Positions 17,927 to 26,758 of a stretch of 64,000 bases of DNA are shown piece after piece; the first letter of the stretch is position 1, and the number at the start of each line of letters is the position of its first letter. The position numbers and the translations under genes are program-made. The DNA comes from Mesorhizobium ciceri biovar biserrulae WSM1271 (GTDB lineage: Bacteria; Pseudomonadota; Alphaproteobacteria; Rhizobiales; Rhizobiaceae): contig NC_014923.1 in assembly GCF_000185905.1 (NCBI RefSeq), positions 3,805,501 to 3,869,500 of the forward strand, given 5' to 3'. The notes under the pieces were generated by a model. That model was not told the origin of the DNA. It worked only from the letters and a program-made list of their open reading frames with translations, and did not search any database.

Positions 17927-18961
17927 ATGCCCCGTTCTGTGATCGACGCGATCGGCAAAACGCCTTTGATCCGCCTCAACAAAGCTTCGGAACAAACCGG
18001 TTGCGAGATCCTGGGCAAGGCCGAATTCATGAATCCGGGCCAGTCGGTCAAGGATCGCGCCGGCCTGTTCATCATCCGCGATGCCGAGCAGCGTGGGCTG
18101 CTGAGACCCGGCGGTGTCGTCGTCGAGGGAACGGCGGGCAATACCGGCATCGGGCTGACGCTGGTCGCCAAGGCGCTCGGCTATCGCACCGTCATCGTCA
18201 TTCCCGACACACAGAGCCAGGAGAAGAAGGACACGATCAAGCTGCTCGGTGCCGAACTGATCGAAGTGCCTGCCGTGCCCTATAAGAACCCTAACAATTA
18301 TGTGAAACTGTCGGGGCGGCTGGCCGAGCAACTGGCGCGGACCGAGCCGAACGGCGCCATCTGGGCCAACCAGTTCGACAATGTTGCCAACCGTGACGGC
18401 CATATCCGCACCACAGCGGAGGAAATCTGGAGCCAGACCGGCGGCAAGGTCGATGGCTTTGTCTCGGCGGTCGGTTCCGGCGGCACGCTGGCCGGCGTCG
18501 CCTTTGGGCTGAAGGCGAAAAGCAAGGATGTGAAGATCGCGCTGGCCGACCCTCTGGGGGCTGCGCTCTACTCCTTCTACACCAGCGGCGAGCTGAAGTC
18601 CGAAGGCAGCTCGATCACCGAAGGCATCGGGCAGGGGCGCATCACCGCCAATCTCGAAGGGTTTACGCCGGATTTTTCCTTCCAGATCCCCGATGAGGAT
18701 GCGCTGCCGATCGTCTTCGACCTGATTCAGGAAGAGGGCCTTTGCGTCGGTGGCTCGACCGGCATCAACATTGCCGGCGCGATCCGCCTGGCCAGGGAAT
18801 TGGGTCCCGGCCACACCATCGTGACCATTCTTTGTGACTACGGCACGCGCTATCAGTCAAAACTGTTCAACCCGGAATTCCTGCGCGAGAAGCAACTGCC
18901 GGTGCCAGGCTGGATGGAGCTGAAGAGCACAATTTCGGTGCCGTTCGAAAAGGTCGCGTGA
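17927..18961 (+). CDS. cysK: Cysteine synthase A (O-acetylserine sulfhydrylase)
   Basis: A 344-residue PLP enzyme. Lys42 in NPGQSVKDRAG carries the PLP, GTAGNTGIG binds the substrate and phosphate, and GSGGTLAG binds the PLP phosphate. It condenses O-acetylserine with sulfide to give cysteine. It is slightly longer than E. coli CysK and of the variant I associate with alphaproteobacteria, with the loop YKNPNNYVKLSGR. AAGGA precedes the ATG. A possible sigma-70 promoter, TTGAAA-N17-TAGGGT, lies at 17870-17898. The stop overlaps alaX (TGATG), and sseA follows, so this is a sulfur-linked transcript. Confidence 0.93.
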   Translation: MPRSVIDAIGKTPLIRLNKASEQTGCEILGKAEFMNPGQSVKDRAGLFIIRDAEQRGLLRPGGVVVEGTAGNTGIGLTLVAKALGYRTVIVIPDTQSQEKKDTIKLLGAELIEVPAVPYKNPNNYVKLSGRLAEQLARTEPNGAIWANQFDNVANRDGHIRTTAEEIWSQTGGKVDGFVSAVGSGGTLAGVAFGLKAKSKDVKIALADPLGAALYSFYTSGELKSEGSSITEGIGQGRITANLEGFTPDFSFQIPDEDALPIVFDLIQEEGLCVGGSTGINIAGAIRLARELGPGHTIVTILCDYGTRYQSKLFNPEFLREKQLPVPGWMELKSTISVPFEKVA

Positions 18962-19704
18962 TGGCAAACAGGACGGATGCCCTGTTTCGTGACGACGCCT
19001 ATCTGCGCACGGCGGATGCGACGATCGTTGCCGTCAACGACCGCGGCGGCATCATCCTCGACCGGACGATCTTCTACGCCACTTCGGGCGGCCAACCGGG
19101 CGATACCGGGTGTCTCGAACGCGCGGACGGCAGCCGCATCGCCATTGCCGCTACCCTCACCGGCGAGACCAAGGACGAGATCATTCATGTGCCGGCGCCG
19201 GAGCAAGCAGTGCCACAGGTCGGCGAGACGGTGAGGCTGGCCATCGACTGGGAACGCCGGCATCTCCTGATGCGCATGCATGCGGCTTGCCATTTGCTCA
19301 CCGTCGTCTGCCCGTTTCCAATCACCGGTGCCGCCGTTTCCGAGGACGACAGCCGTGTCGACTTCGACGCTCCGGATGCCGGCTTCACCAAGGAGGACAT
19401 CACCGCCGGGCTGATGGAGCTGGTGCGGGCCGATCATCCGATCTTTGTCAGGCTGATCAGTGACGAGGAACTGGCCGCCAATCCCGGCCTGGTGAAATCC
19501 AAGAACGTTCGGCCGCCGGCCGGCACCGGCAAGATCCGCCTGGTCTGTATCGGCGACAACGCCTCGGTGGACAGCCAGCCCTGCGGCGGCACCCATGTGA
19601 AGAGCACTGGCGAAGTCGGCGAAATCCACATCGGCAAGATCGAGAAGAAGGGCCGTGAAAACCGGCGCTTCCGCATCCGCTTTGGGCCGATGCCGGCAAA
19701 CTGA
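18961..19704 (+). CDS. AlaX-type alanyl-tRNA editing protein
   Basis: A 247-residue stand-alone homologue of the AlaRS editing domain. It has an N-terminal beta domain with TIFYATSGGQPGDTG, the zinc-binding HAACH (H-x3-H) and CGGTH (C-x3-H). These hydrolyse misacylated Ser- or Gly-tRNA(Ala) in trans. The ATG overlaps the cysK stop, so translation is coupled; a GTG one codon earlier is less likely. Pairing of an editing factor with cysteine biosynthesis is plausible, because O-acetylserine metabolism changes the serine pool, but that link is inference. No aminoacylation domain is present, so it is not an alaS fragment. Confidence 0.92.
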   Translation: MANRTDALFRDDAYLRTADATIVAVNDRGGIILDRTIFYATSGGQPGDTGCLERADGSRIAIAATLTGETKDEIIHVPAPEQAVPQVGETVRLAIDWERRHLLMRMHAACHLLTVVCPFPITGAAVSEDDSRVDFDAPDAGFTKEDITAGLMELVRADHPIFVRLISDEELAANPGLVKSKNVRPPAGTGKIRLVCIGDNASVDSQPCGGTHVKSTGEVGEIHIGKIEKKGRENRRFRIRFGPMPAN

Positions 19705-19742
19705 ACAGACAGTGATCGCCAAAAGGCGAGCAGGAGCACAAA

Positions 19743-20609
19743 ATGGCCGAGGACAGCCCCTTCACCGTCGACGCAGACTGGCTGCAGCAACGTCTCGGCG
19801 AGCCGGGCCTGACGATCATCGACGCATCCTGGTATCTCCCGGCGCAGAAGCGCGATGCGCGCGGCGAGTACGATTCGGCCCACATCCCGGGCGCACGATT
19901 TCTGGATCAGGATGCGGTTTCGGATCCGGATTCGCCCTTGCCGCATACGCTGCCGTCACCGCAGCATTTTGCCCAGTATGTCGGCGCCATGGGCGTTTCG
20001 GCCGATGACACCATCGTCGTCTACGATGGTCCGGGTTTCTTCTCGGCGCCCCGGGCGTGGTGGATGTTCAGGGTCATGGGCGTCTTCCAGACCTATATTC
20101 TGGATGGCGGCTTCGATGGCTGGAAAGCCGCCGGCAGACCGGTGACGGCTGAGCCGACGAAGATCGCGCCAAGCGTGTTTCATGCCGATTTCGACTCCGG
20201 GCGCGTCGCCAGCCTCGCCGACATGCGCCGGATCGTCGACACCAGGGCAAGCCAGATCGCCGACGCCCGTGGGCCGGGCCGCTTCACCGGCACTGAACCT
20301 GAGCCGCGCGCGGGTATCCGCTCCGGCCATATGCCTGGCGCGCGCAATCTGCCCTATTCGGCGCTGTCGGAAAATGGCGAGTTGCTGTCGAAGGACCGCC
20401 TGCGCAAGGCGATCGAGGAGGCCGGCATCGATTTGTCGAAACCTGTCGTCACCTCATGCGGCTCCGGTATTACCGCAGCGGTGGTGACGCTGGCGCTGGA
20501 AACGCTTGGCCATGCCAACAACAGGCTTTACGACGGCTCATGGACGGAGTGGGGCGGGCTTTCCGACACGCCTGTCGTGACCGGCCCCGTTGTGATCGGC
20601 AAGGAATGA
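19743..20609 (+). CDS. sseA: 3-mercaptopyruvate sulfurtransferase (two-rhodanese-domain protein)
   Basis: A 288-residue protein with two rhodanese domains. The inactive N-terminal one (about 8-130) has ASWYLPAQKRDARGEY. The active C-terminal one (about 160-285) has the loop CGSGITA, the form typical of 3-mercaptopyruvate rather than thiosulfate sulfurtransferases. It moves sulfur from 3-mercaptopyruvate to acceptors. AGGAG precedes the ATG. It lies 38 bases after alaX and overlaps the next gene, continuing the cysteine-related run. Confidence 0.93.
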   Translation: MAEDSPFTVDADWLQQRLGEPGLTIIDASWYLPAQKRDARGEYDSAHIPGARFLDQDAVSDPDSPLPHTLPSPQHFAQYVGAMGVSADDTIVVYDGPGFFSAPRAWWMFRVMGVFQTYILDGGFDGWKAAGRPVTAEPTKIAPSVFHADFDSGRVASLADMRRIVDTRASQIADARGPGRFTGTEPEPRAGIRSGHMPGARNLPYSALSENGELLSKDRLRKAIEEAGIDLSKPVVTSCGSGITAAVVTLALETLGHANNRLYDGSWTEWGGLSDTPVVTGPVVIGKE

Positions 20610-21178
20610 AGACGATGGAAAACGGCGCGCTGGAAGATATTGACGTCACGGTGACGTTTCTCGAGATGCATGTGCCGCCGGCCTATTCGCCGCCGGTGCC
20701 CTACAACCGTCAGATCGCGCTGCTGAAGACCAAGGACATTCCGCTGCATTTCTACCGCTATCTGATGGACCGGGTGGGGCGCAAATGGCACTGGGTCAAT
20801 GTGCTGAGGCTGGATGACGACGAGCTTGCCGCCGGCATTCATCGCGAGGATCGCGACATCAGGGTCCTTTATCTCGACGGCGCACCCGCCGGCTTCTTCG
20901 ATCTCAAGCCGCATCTGCCGGAAGAAGTCGAGCTCGCCTATTTCGGCATGATGGAACATGCGACGGGACAAGGCATCGGCCGCTGGTTCCTGGGCTCCGC
21001 GATCGCTGCCGCATGGTCGCATGGGCCGAAGCGGGTGACGGTGCAGACCTGCACGCTCGATCATCCGGCGGCTCTGCCGCTCTACCAGAAGCTCGGCTTT
21101 GCACCGGTGGCGCAAAAGAAGGAAATCGTGCATCCGCTGCCTTTCGCCGAGCGCGCGGCCAGCGTCATGCGGCCCTAG
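20606..21178 (+). CDS. GNAT-family N-acetyltransferase
   Basis: A 190-residue GNAT acyltransferase. The acetyl-CoA loop is in the segment HATGQGIGRWFLGSAI (Q/R-x-x-G-x-G/A type), followed by VQTCTLDHPAALPLYQKLGF, the usual C-terminal motif. The ATG at 20606 overlaps the sseA stop and has AAGGA four bases before; an ATG at 20615 is an alternative. The substrate is unknown. The overlap implies co-expression with sseA. Confidence 0.88.
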   Translation: MKTMENGALEDIDVTVTFLEMHVPPAYSPPVPYNRQIALLKTKDIPLHFYRYLMDRVGRKWHWVNVLRLDDDELAAGIHREDRDIRVLYLDGAPAGFFDLKPHLPEEVELAYFGMMEHATGQGIGRWFLGSAIAAAWSHGPKRVTVQTCTLDHPAALPLYQKLGFAPVAQKKEIVHPLPFAERAASVMRP

Positions 21179-21289
21179 CCGGAAGCTGACACCAGCTCGA
21201 ATCTGAACCTGTCGTTCATCGGCCCTTCGGGCTGCTTTTGGCATGTTGCCCGCACCATCAATGCGGCAAAGGCCGAAGGAGACGAAGAC

Positions 21290-21847
21290 ATGCTGACCCG
21301 CCGTACACTTGCCGCCGCGCTGATCGCGGCGATTGCCATGCCAAGCCTGGCCGCAGCCCAGGCGACAACGCCTTCGGCCGCGACGATCGAGCGGAAGCTC
21401 GAGGCGGCACCGCGTGTCAAATTGCGGCCGAACGAGCGCGTCACCATCCGGGAATTCAAGCGGCGCCCGGATTTGCGCCGCATGGCCCGCTCGATCGATA
21501 TCCAGTCGATCAACTTCGCCTTCGGTTCGGCGGCTATTGCCAACTCGCAATACGACAAGATCGAGACTATTGCCGACGCGCTGCGGCGAATCCTGCGCCG
21601 CGATCCCGGCGCCCGCGTGCTGATCGAGGGCCATACCGACGCCGTCGGCTCCTTCCAGTCGAACCAGGCCCTGTCCGAACAACGCGCCGCTTCGCTCAAG
21701 CGCACATTGGTGCGCGAATTTAGGGTGCCCGGCCATGCACTGGAAACCGTTGGTTACGGTGAGGAGTTTTTGCTGGTGCAGACGCAGAACGAAAACTGGC
21801 AGAATCGCCGGGTGACGCTGCGCCGCTTCGACGATTTCATCCGTTGA
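21290..21847 (+). CDS. OmpA-family (peptidoglycan-binding) exported protein
   Basis: A 185-residue protein with a signal peptide (MLTRRTLAAALIAAIAMPSL, cleavage after AAA) and a C-terminal OmpA domain (about 70-180). IEGHTDAVGS and LSEQRAASLK provide the Asp and Arg that bind diaminopimelate. There is no lipobox, so it is probably soluble in the periplasm and bound to peptidoglycan. GGAGA lies before the ATG. A terminator follows at 21901. Such small OmpA-like proteins help envelope integrity; a specific role cannot be stated. Confidence 0.9.
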   Translation: MLTRRTLAAALIAAIAMPSLAAAQATTPSAATIERKLEAAPRVKLRPNERVTIREFKRRPDLRRMARSIDIQSINFAFGSAAIANSQYDKIETIADALRRILRRDPGARVLIEGHTDAVGSFQSNQALSEQRAASLKRTLVREFRVPGHALETVGYGEEFLLVQTQNENWQNRRVTLRRFDDFIR

Positions 21848-21900
21848 GTCGCAGCTCCGAATTTTAATTAGCCGGCGCCTTTGACAGGAATCTGATGAGA

Positions 21901-21928
21901 GCCGATCGCCGAGGGGCGATCGGCTTTT
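21901..21928 (+). terminator. Rho-independent terminator after the OmpA-like gene
   Basis: A perfect 10-bp stem GCCGATCGCC/GGCGATCGGC with loop GAGG, followed by TTTT. Confidence 0.85.
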
Positions 21929-22004
21929 CGACATTTGGCAGGAATCGGGTGGGCGGCGAGGGTTCAAGGACATAATTTCCAATCACGACACCGGAGATTT
22001 TTCC

Positions 22005-22472
22005 ATGACCATCCAGTTCAAAGCTTTGCCGACCGAAGCTGTCAGGACGCTGCAGCGTGGTGGCGTCGATGCTTATGGCCAAACGCCCGAGCGAAAGGTC
22101 TCAGATGGTGACGGCATGCCTTGCCGGCATTGTTTGAAGAACATAGGAGCCGGCGATGCCTATCTTGTTCTGGCATACAGGCCATTCCCGCAGCTTCAGC
22201 CCTATGCCGAAACCGGGCCGATCTTCCTGCATGCCGAGGAATGCGACGGCGCTGCCGAGGGCGAGGCGCTGCCCGAGATTCTCGACAGCCCCGACTACAT
22301 CGTGCGCGGCTATGGCAGGGATGACCGTATCGTCTATGGCAGCGGCGGCGTGGTCCCGACCGGAGACATCACCGGGCGGGCCAAGACCTTGTTGGAACGC
22401 GACGAGATCGCCTACGTCCATGTCCGCTCGGCGCGCAACAATTGCTACCAGTGCCGCATCGAGCGCGCTTGA
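22005..22472 (+). CDS. DUF1203 domain protein
   Basis: A 155-residue soluble protein recognised as DUF1203 by its start MTIQFKALPTE, the CRHCLKNI pair, YRPFPQLQPYAETGPIFLH and the ending NNCYQCRIERA. The CxxC pairs near residues 37-40 and 149-152 and His/Cys residues (FLHAEEC) suggest metal binding or redox activity, but I know of no established function. The single gene is flanked by a terminator upstream and a convergent gene downstream. The ATG fits the family start. Confidence 0.85.
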   Translation: MTIQFKALPTEAVRTLQRGGVDAYGQTPERKVSDGDGMPCRHCLKNIGAGDAYLVLAYRPFPQLQPYAETGPIFLHAEECDGAAEGEALPEILDSPDYIVRGYGRDDRIVYGSGGVVPTGDITGRAKTLLERDEIAYVHVRSARNNCYQCRIERA

Positions 22473-22651
22473 GGCTGAGATTAGCCGCTGGAAACAGCTG
22501 TCGTACTCCCGTCGCATAGTCGCGATAGAAAGCCATTGTCGATCGATTTGCCGACCGCGGATGAACCGGCGGCAAATCTCGTCATCGAGGAAGCGGGGCT
22601 TTGGCTCCGCTTTTTTGTTGCCTGCGTTTGGAGCAGACGTATTCCACGCAA

Positions 22652-22683
22652 GAAAAAAGCCCGCCGGCATGGCCGACGGGCTG
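22652..22683 (-). terminator. Terminator of the two-barrel outer membrane protein gene
   Basis: On the minus strand AGCCCGTCGGC, CAT, GCCGGCGGGCT is followed by TTTTTT. It begins 23 bases after the stop. Confidence 0.9.
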
Positions 22684-22706
22684 CAACTGTTTGGCTGGAG
22701 GGCCTT

Positions 22707-23996
22707 TTAGTTGAACTTGTACTTCGCGCCGAGGCGCACGGTCTGGAAAGACGGGGTGTCCTCGAGAATGCCGCCCGAGCCGAAGTCTTCCTTCTGATAC
22801 TGCGAATAACGGTATTCCAAACCGACGGTCATATTGCTGGAAACGGCAGTTTCCAGGCCGCCACCGATCGAGAAGCCGCTTGAGCCCCAATCATAGATGT
22901 CAGCGCTACCACCACCGGGCGCTTCCGCATGCAGATCGAAGTGCTGCCAGCTGTAACCGCCGAGCACATAGGCCAGCGTTGATTCGTTGACCTTGGCACC
23001 GATTCGAGCGAGAGCATCGAAGCCGTAGTCGGCATCGCCCTTGATGGAAACGGGGCCGAGATCGAGCTTGGTCTGGATGCCGGAATAACGGGCATCCAAC
23101 TGAACGCCAGCGACCCAGCTGCCGAAATCATGATCATAGCCGACGCTCGCCTCGCCGAACACGCCTTCGCCGCCAATGCCGTTGAGCTCGCCGCTAGCAC
23201 CCAACCCAAGATTGAGGTTTAGATCATGCACCATCGTGCCGGCACCGAGCGCACCACCGGCATAGAAGCCGGTCCAATCGTAAGTCGGGGCGGCAAAGGA
23301 CGTGCCGCCACCATTTTGCGCGCCGAAGCGATAGTTTGCCGCGATATGGAAGGTGTGGGTGGAAGGCTCGATATCGAGAGAGGCATCGCCAAGATCGAGT
23401 ACCGACTTGTCACCGTAGTCCGCGTAGCGATATTCGGTCTTCAATGTCCAGTTGCCACGCAGCACGGTTTCCATGCCAACGCCGAGCACATAGCCGCTGC
23501 GGTTCTGCGAAAATTCCAAGCCGTCCGCGGCGCCCGATCCGTCAAGTTTGAAATGCTGCCAGGTGTACCCGCCGAGTACATAGCCCAACGTATTCGGATT
23601 GAGCAGGTAACCGGCACGCAGGCCAACATCGAAGCCATAAGAGTTTGTCAGATCGACATCGCCGCCTGCAATGCTCAATGAGGGACCAATGTTGCTCAGA
23701 TTTGCGTCAATGAAACCACCGAGCAGGAAACGCTCCGAAACCATGTAATCGTAGCCTGCCGTCAATTCACCAAAGACGCCATTTCCACCAAGGCCATTGA
23801 AGTCTAGGCCAGGTACGCTGAATTTGTGTACGCTGGCGCCAAAGCCGCCGCCGATGCCGACATAAGCACCGCTCCAGTTAAAGCCGGCAGCTTCTTCTAC
23901 CGGCTGCACGACGTCTGCTGCGTGAGCAGCAGATATCAAAGCCACAGCAGAAACAGCACCAAGAAGAAAAGATTTCGCGGATGTGCGAATGAACAT
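22707..23996 (-). CDS. Outer membrane protein with two tandem Omp25/31-like beta-barrel domains
   Basis: A 429-residue protein with a signal peptide (FLLGAVSAVALISAAHA, then ADV). Two homologous barrel units follow: one opening with FNWSGAYVGIGGGFG (about residue 39) and one with YDWTGFYAGGALGAG (about residue 239). Both contain YVLGGYTWQHF or YVLGGYSWQHF and end in ...YRFG or KYKFN. Typical rhizobial or Brucella Omp25/Omp31/RopB proteins have one unit of 210-240 residues, so this is an internal duplication. The ATG at 23996 is chosen; an in-frame ATG at 24011 would add five residues. It is monocistronic with its own terminator. Probably a structural outer membrane protein or immunogenic porin-like protein. 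Confidence 0.88.
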   Translation of the reverse strand: MFIRTSAKSFLLGAVSAVALISAAHAADVVQPVEEAAGFNWSGAYVGIGGGFGASVHKFSVPGLDFNGLGGNGVFGELTAGYDYMVSERFLLGGFIDANLSNIGPSLSIAGGDVDLTNSYGFDVGLRAGYLLNPNTLGYVLGGYTWQHFKLDGSGAADGLEFSQNRSGYVLGVGMETVLRGNWTLKTEYRYADYGDKSVLDLGDASLDIEPSTHTFHIAANYRFGAQNGGGTSFAAPTYDWTGFYAGGALGAGTMVHDLNLNLGLGASGELNGIGGEGVFGEASVGYDHDFGSWVAGVQLDARYSGIQTKLDLGPVSIKGDADYGFDALARIGAKVNESTLAYVLGGYSWQHFDLHAEAPGGGSADIYDWGSSGFSIGGGLETAVSSNMTVGLEYRYSQYQKEDFGSGGILEDTPSFQTVRLGAKYKFN

Positions 23997-24142
23997 ATGC
24001 CCGTACCCCATGAGTAAACCCAGAATGTCTCTAGCAGGGAACCGGCCGGCACGGGAATGACAAATATGCAACAATGATGAGCAAAGTGCCGTCGCGTCAC
24101 ATCTTTCGGCGCCATGCTTTGCCTGAAAAACAGGCTCGCAAG

Positions 24143-24173
24143 AAAAAACCCGCCGGCATGGAACCGGCGGGCT
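24143..24173 (-). terminator. Terminator of ald
   Basis: On the minus strand CCCGCCGG, TTCCATG, CCGGCGGG is followed by TTTTTTC, 30 bases after the ald stop. Confidence 0.92.
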
Positions 24174-24202
24174 GGATTGAAAGGAGCTGTTTTTCGCGAA
24201 AA

Positions 24203-25318
24203 TCAGGCGGCGAGTACCGCTTTCGGCTCGACCAGTTCGTAGCCGAGCGCCTCGGCGACTGCGCGGTTGGTGATCTTGCCCTTGTGGACATTGAGGCCGT
24301 TGCGCAGGTGGTGATCGTCGACCAGCGCCTTCAGGCCCTTGTCGGCGAGCTGCAGGCCGTAGTGAAGCGTCGCGTTGTTGAGCGCGTGGGCCGACGTGAC
24401 GGGCACGGCACCCGGCATGTTGGCGACGCAATAGTGGATGACGCCGTCGACCTCATAGGTCGGGTCGGCATGGGTGGTGGCGTGCGAGGTCTCGAAGCAG
24501 CCGCCCTGGTCGATGGCGACATCGACCAGCACCGAGCCTTTCTTCATGCCCGACAGCATTTCGCGCGAAACCAGTTTTGGCGCCGCGGCACCCGGGATCA
24601 GCACCGCGCCGACGACGATGTCGGCTGAAAAACACTCTTCTTCCAGCGCCTCGACAGTCGAGTAACGGGTGTGGACGCGGCCGGCGAAGAGATCGTCGAG
24701 CTGGCGCAATCTCGGGATCGAGCGGTCGATGATGGTGACGTCGGCGCCAAGGCCGGCCGCCATCCTGGCCGCGTGCAGGCCGACGACGCCACCGCCGAGC
24801 ACGGTGACCTTGCCGGGCAGCACGCCGGGCACGCCGCCCAGCAGCACGCCGCGGCCGCCATTGGCCTTCTGCAGCGCCGTGGCGCCGGCCTGGATCGACA
24901 GGCGTCCGGCAACTTCCGACATCGGCGCCAGCAGCGGCAGGCCGCCACGGTCGTCGGTCACGGTCTCGTAGGCGATTGCCGTCACGCCGGACGCAAGCAG
25001 GCCCTTGGTCTGCTCCGGATCCGGAGCAAGGTGGAGGTAGGTATACAGGATCTGGCCTTCGCGAAGCTGCGCCCATTCGCTGGGCTGCGGCTCCTTGACC
25101 TTGACGATCATGTCCGACTTGGCGAACACCTCGGCGGCCGTCTTGGCAATCGTGGCGCCGGCGGCGCGATAGGCGTTGTCATCGGCGCCGATGCCGGCAC
25201 CGGCCCCGGTCTCGACCAGCACTTCGTGGCCATGGGCGACATATTCGCGGACCGAGCCGGGGGTGAGGCCGACGCGGTATTCGTGGTTCTTGATTTCCTT
25301 GGGGCAGCCGACGCGCAT
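24203..25318 (-). CDS. ald: Alanine dehydrogenase
   Basis: A 371-residue NAD-dependent enzyme interconverting L-alanine with pyruvate and ammonia. Signatures are [20 protein letters not shown] at the N-terminus, [17 protein letters not shown] and the Rossmann motif [12 protein letters not shown]. It has the normal length for the family. GGAG lies upstream of the ATG. It is divergent from an Lrp-type gene that very likely encodes its regulator. In rhizobia alanine dehydrogenase influences nitrogen export by bacteroids and alanine catabolism. Terminator directly downstream. Confidence 0.96.
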   Translation of the reverse strand: MRVGCPKEIKNHEYRVGLTPGSVREYVAHGHEVLVETGAGAGIGADDNAYRAAGATIAKTAAEVFAKSDMIVKVKEPQPSEWAQLREGQILYTYLHLAPDPEQTKGLLASGVTAIAYETVTDDRGGLPLLAPMSEVAGRLSIQAGATALQKANGGRGVLLGGVPGVLPGKVTVLGGGVVGLHAARMAAGLGADVTIIDRSIPRLRQLDDLFAGRVHTRYSTVEALEEECFSADIVVGAVLIPGAAAPKLVSREMLSGMKKGSVLVDVAIDQGGCFETSHATTHADPTYEVDGVIHYCVANMPGAVPVTSAHALNNATLHYGLQLADKGLKALVDDHHLRNGLNVHKGKITNRAVAEALGYELVEPKAVLAA

Positions 25319-25377
25319 TTTCTTCTCCTGATCCGGCCCTTTTGGGCTCGTTCCCTGTATGGCTGGAGTGAACCACG

Positions 25378-25441
25378 AATCGTTGCGCAGGTGTTTGCGA
25401 ATGCGCTTGCGCCCACCGGCCGGTTTCGATAATCGTTGCGC
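25378..25441. promoter_or_regulatory. Candidate Lrp-family operator array between ald and its regulator
   Basis: Three TTGCG units start at 25383, 25395 and 25407, exactly 12 bases apart. The 11-mer AATCGTTGCGC occurs at 25378-25388 and again at 25431-25441. Phased repeats in the short gap between ald and an Lrp-type gene fit binding of an oligomeric Lrp/AsnC protein. No binding has been shown. Confidence 0.45.
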
Positions 25442-25474
25442 GAAACAGCAAGATATTCGCAGGATTCACGAATA

Positions 25475-25948
25475 ATGCCGCTCGACAGGATCGATATCGC
25501 CATTCTCGAGGCTTTGCAGAAGGATGGCAGGATACCCAATGCGGCGCTGGCCGAGAAGGTCGGCCTGTCGCAGTCGGCCTGTTCGCGCCGGCTCGACAAT
25601 CTGGAGAAATCCGGAACCATTCGCGGCTACCACGCCCGGCTTTCCAATGCGGCACTTGGCCACCAGATGACGGCGATCGTGCACATATCGCTGTCGGGGC
25701 AGTTCGAGAAGACGCTGTCGGATTTCGAGGCGGCGATCAAGCGCTGCCCGAACGTGCTGTCCTGTCACCTGATGTCGGGCGAATACGACTACATCCTGCG
25801 GATCGCGGCGAAGGATCTCGTCGACTATGAGCGCATCCACAAGGAATGGCTGTCGGCGATGCCGCATGTGACCAAGATCAATTCGTCCTTTGCGCTACGC
25901 GAAATCGTCGACAGGACCGCCATGGGCATGAAGCCGGAAATGGCCTAG
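25475..25948 (+). CDS. Lrp/AsnC-family transcriptional regulator, probable activator of ald
   Basis: A 157-residue regulator. An N-terminal winged helix-turn-helix (LDRIDIAILEALQKDGR, then AALAEKVGLSQSACSRRLD) is followed by the RAM/AsnC effector domain (from about residue 65). The ATG at 25475 matches the family start; an in-frame start 13 codons earlier lacks support. Divergent pairing with ald is the classic arrangement of AldR/AdhR-type regulators, which respond to alanine. Its 3' end overlaps the convergent cyclo-ligase gene by four bases. Confidence 0.92.
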   Translation: MPLDRIDIAILEALQKDGRIPNAALAEKVGLSQSACSRRLDNLEKSGTIRGYHARLSNAALGHQMTAIVHISLSGQFEKTLSDFEAAIKRCPNVLSCHLMSGEYDYILRIAAKDLVDYERIHKEWLSAMPHVTKINSSFALREIVDRTAMGMKPEMA

Positions 25949-26595
25949 GCCTCCGTTACCACCCGATCCATCGGAATGTCGTGCGGCTGCGGGTAGATGG
26001 TCGCGATGCGCTGCAGCTCGTAGCCGACGCCGATGACCAGTGGCTTGAACGGCATCGCTGCCAGCGTACGGTCGAAGAAACCGCCGCCATAACCCAGGCG
26101 GTAGTTCAGGGGATCGATGCCGACGATCGGCGAGATGACGATGTCCGGCAGCACCGGATCGCCCTCGGCCGGGATCGGGATGTTCCAGACACCTTTCTCC
26201 AGCCGGTCGCCTGCTTTGTAGGCGCGGAAGATCAGCGGCTGCCCCTTCTCGATGACGATGGGCAGGGCGGTGCGGCCGCCGCGTTCGTTTATGGACGCCA
26301 TCCAAGGCCGCAAATCCGGCTCGCCGCGAAACGGCCAGTAGAGACTGACCATGCGGCCGGCGATCTCGCCGATTACCGCGTCGAGGCCATCGGCGATGCG
26401 TTGCGACATTACCGTTCGCGCGTCGGCCGAAACAGCAAGACGCGCGGCGATCAGGCGTTCGCGCTCAGCCTTGCGCCAGCGTCTCACATCGGTCCAGTCG
26501 CTCGAAGGCGCACGGAATTCCGGATCGAGTTCGTGCATGAAACAGGGCGGCGAAGAATACTGCGCCGGAGCATCGTCGTCACGATCGTTGGCCAT
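25945..26595 (-). CDS. 5-formyltetrahydrofolate cyclo-ligase
   Basis: A 216-residue enzyme converting 5-formyl-THF to 5,10-methenyl-THF with ATP. After a nonconserved lead of about 35 residues comes RRWRKAERERLIAARLAVS, then VSLYWPFRGEPDLRPW and the signature LGYGGGFFDRTLA near residue 165. It has GAGG before the ATG. The family is often encoded next to ssrS/6S RNA in other proteobacteria, but no 6S-like RNA was recognised here. It is convergent with the Lrp-type gene with overlapping stops. Confidence 0.94.
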   Translation of the reverse strand: MANDRDDDAPAQYSSPPCFMHELDPEFRAPSSDWTDVRRWRKAERERLIAARLAVSADARTVMSQRIADGLDAVIGEIAGRMVSLYWPFRGEPDLRPWMASINERGGRTALPIVIEKGQPLIFRAYKAGDRLEKGVWNIPIPAEGDPVLPDIVISPIVGIDPLNYRLGYGGGFFDRTLAAMPFKPLVIGVGYELQRIATIYPQPHDIPMDRVVTEA

Positions 26596-26758
26596 GCCTC
26601 ACCTCATCGCGTATTCGATGACGCTATACCTCGCGATACGATACAACATGTGCATTCACGACATGCAACGACGAGTCTCGGGCACTGGCCATCTGTTGTT
26701 GCATTGCACAAAAATACCTACATGCAGGACAGGCAATCTTGCTATCAAGGTGAACGAA

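Noticed and set aside
18961-19704. Truncated alanyl-tRNA synthetase
   Set aside because: The length and zinc motifs fit complete stand-alone AlaX editing proteins; no aminoacylation domain remnants flank it.
25945-26595. 6S RNA expected near 5-formyltetrahydrofolate cyclo-ligase
   Set aside because: In other proteobacteria ssrS adjoins this gene, but no long bulged hairpin was found in the 160 bases before it or in the overlap after it.
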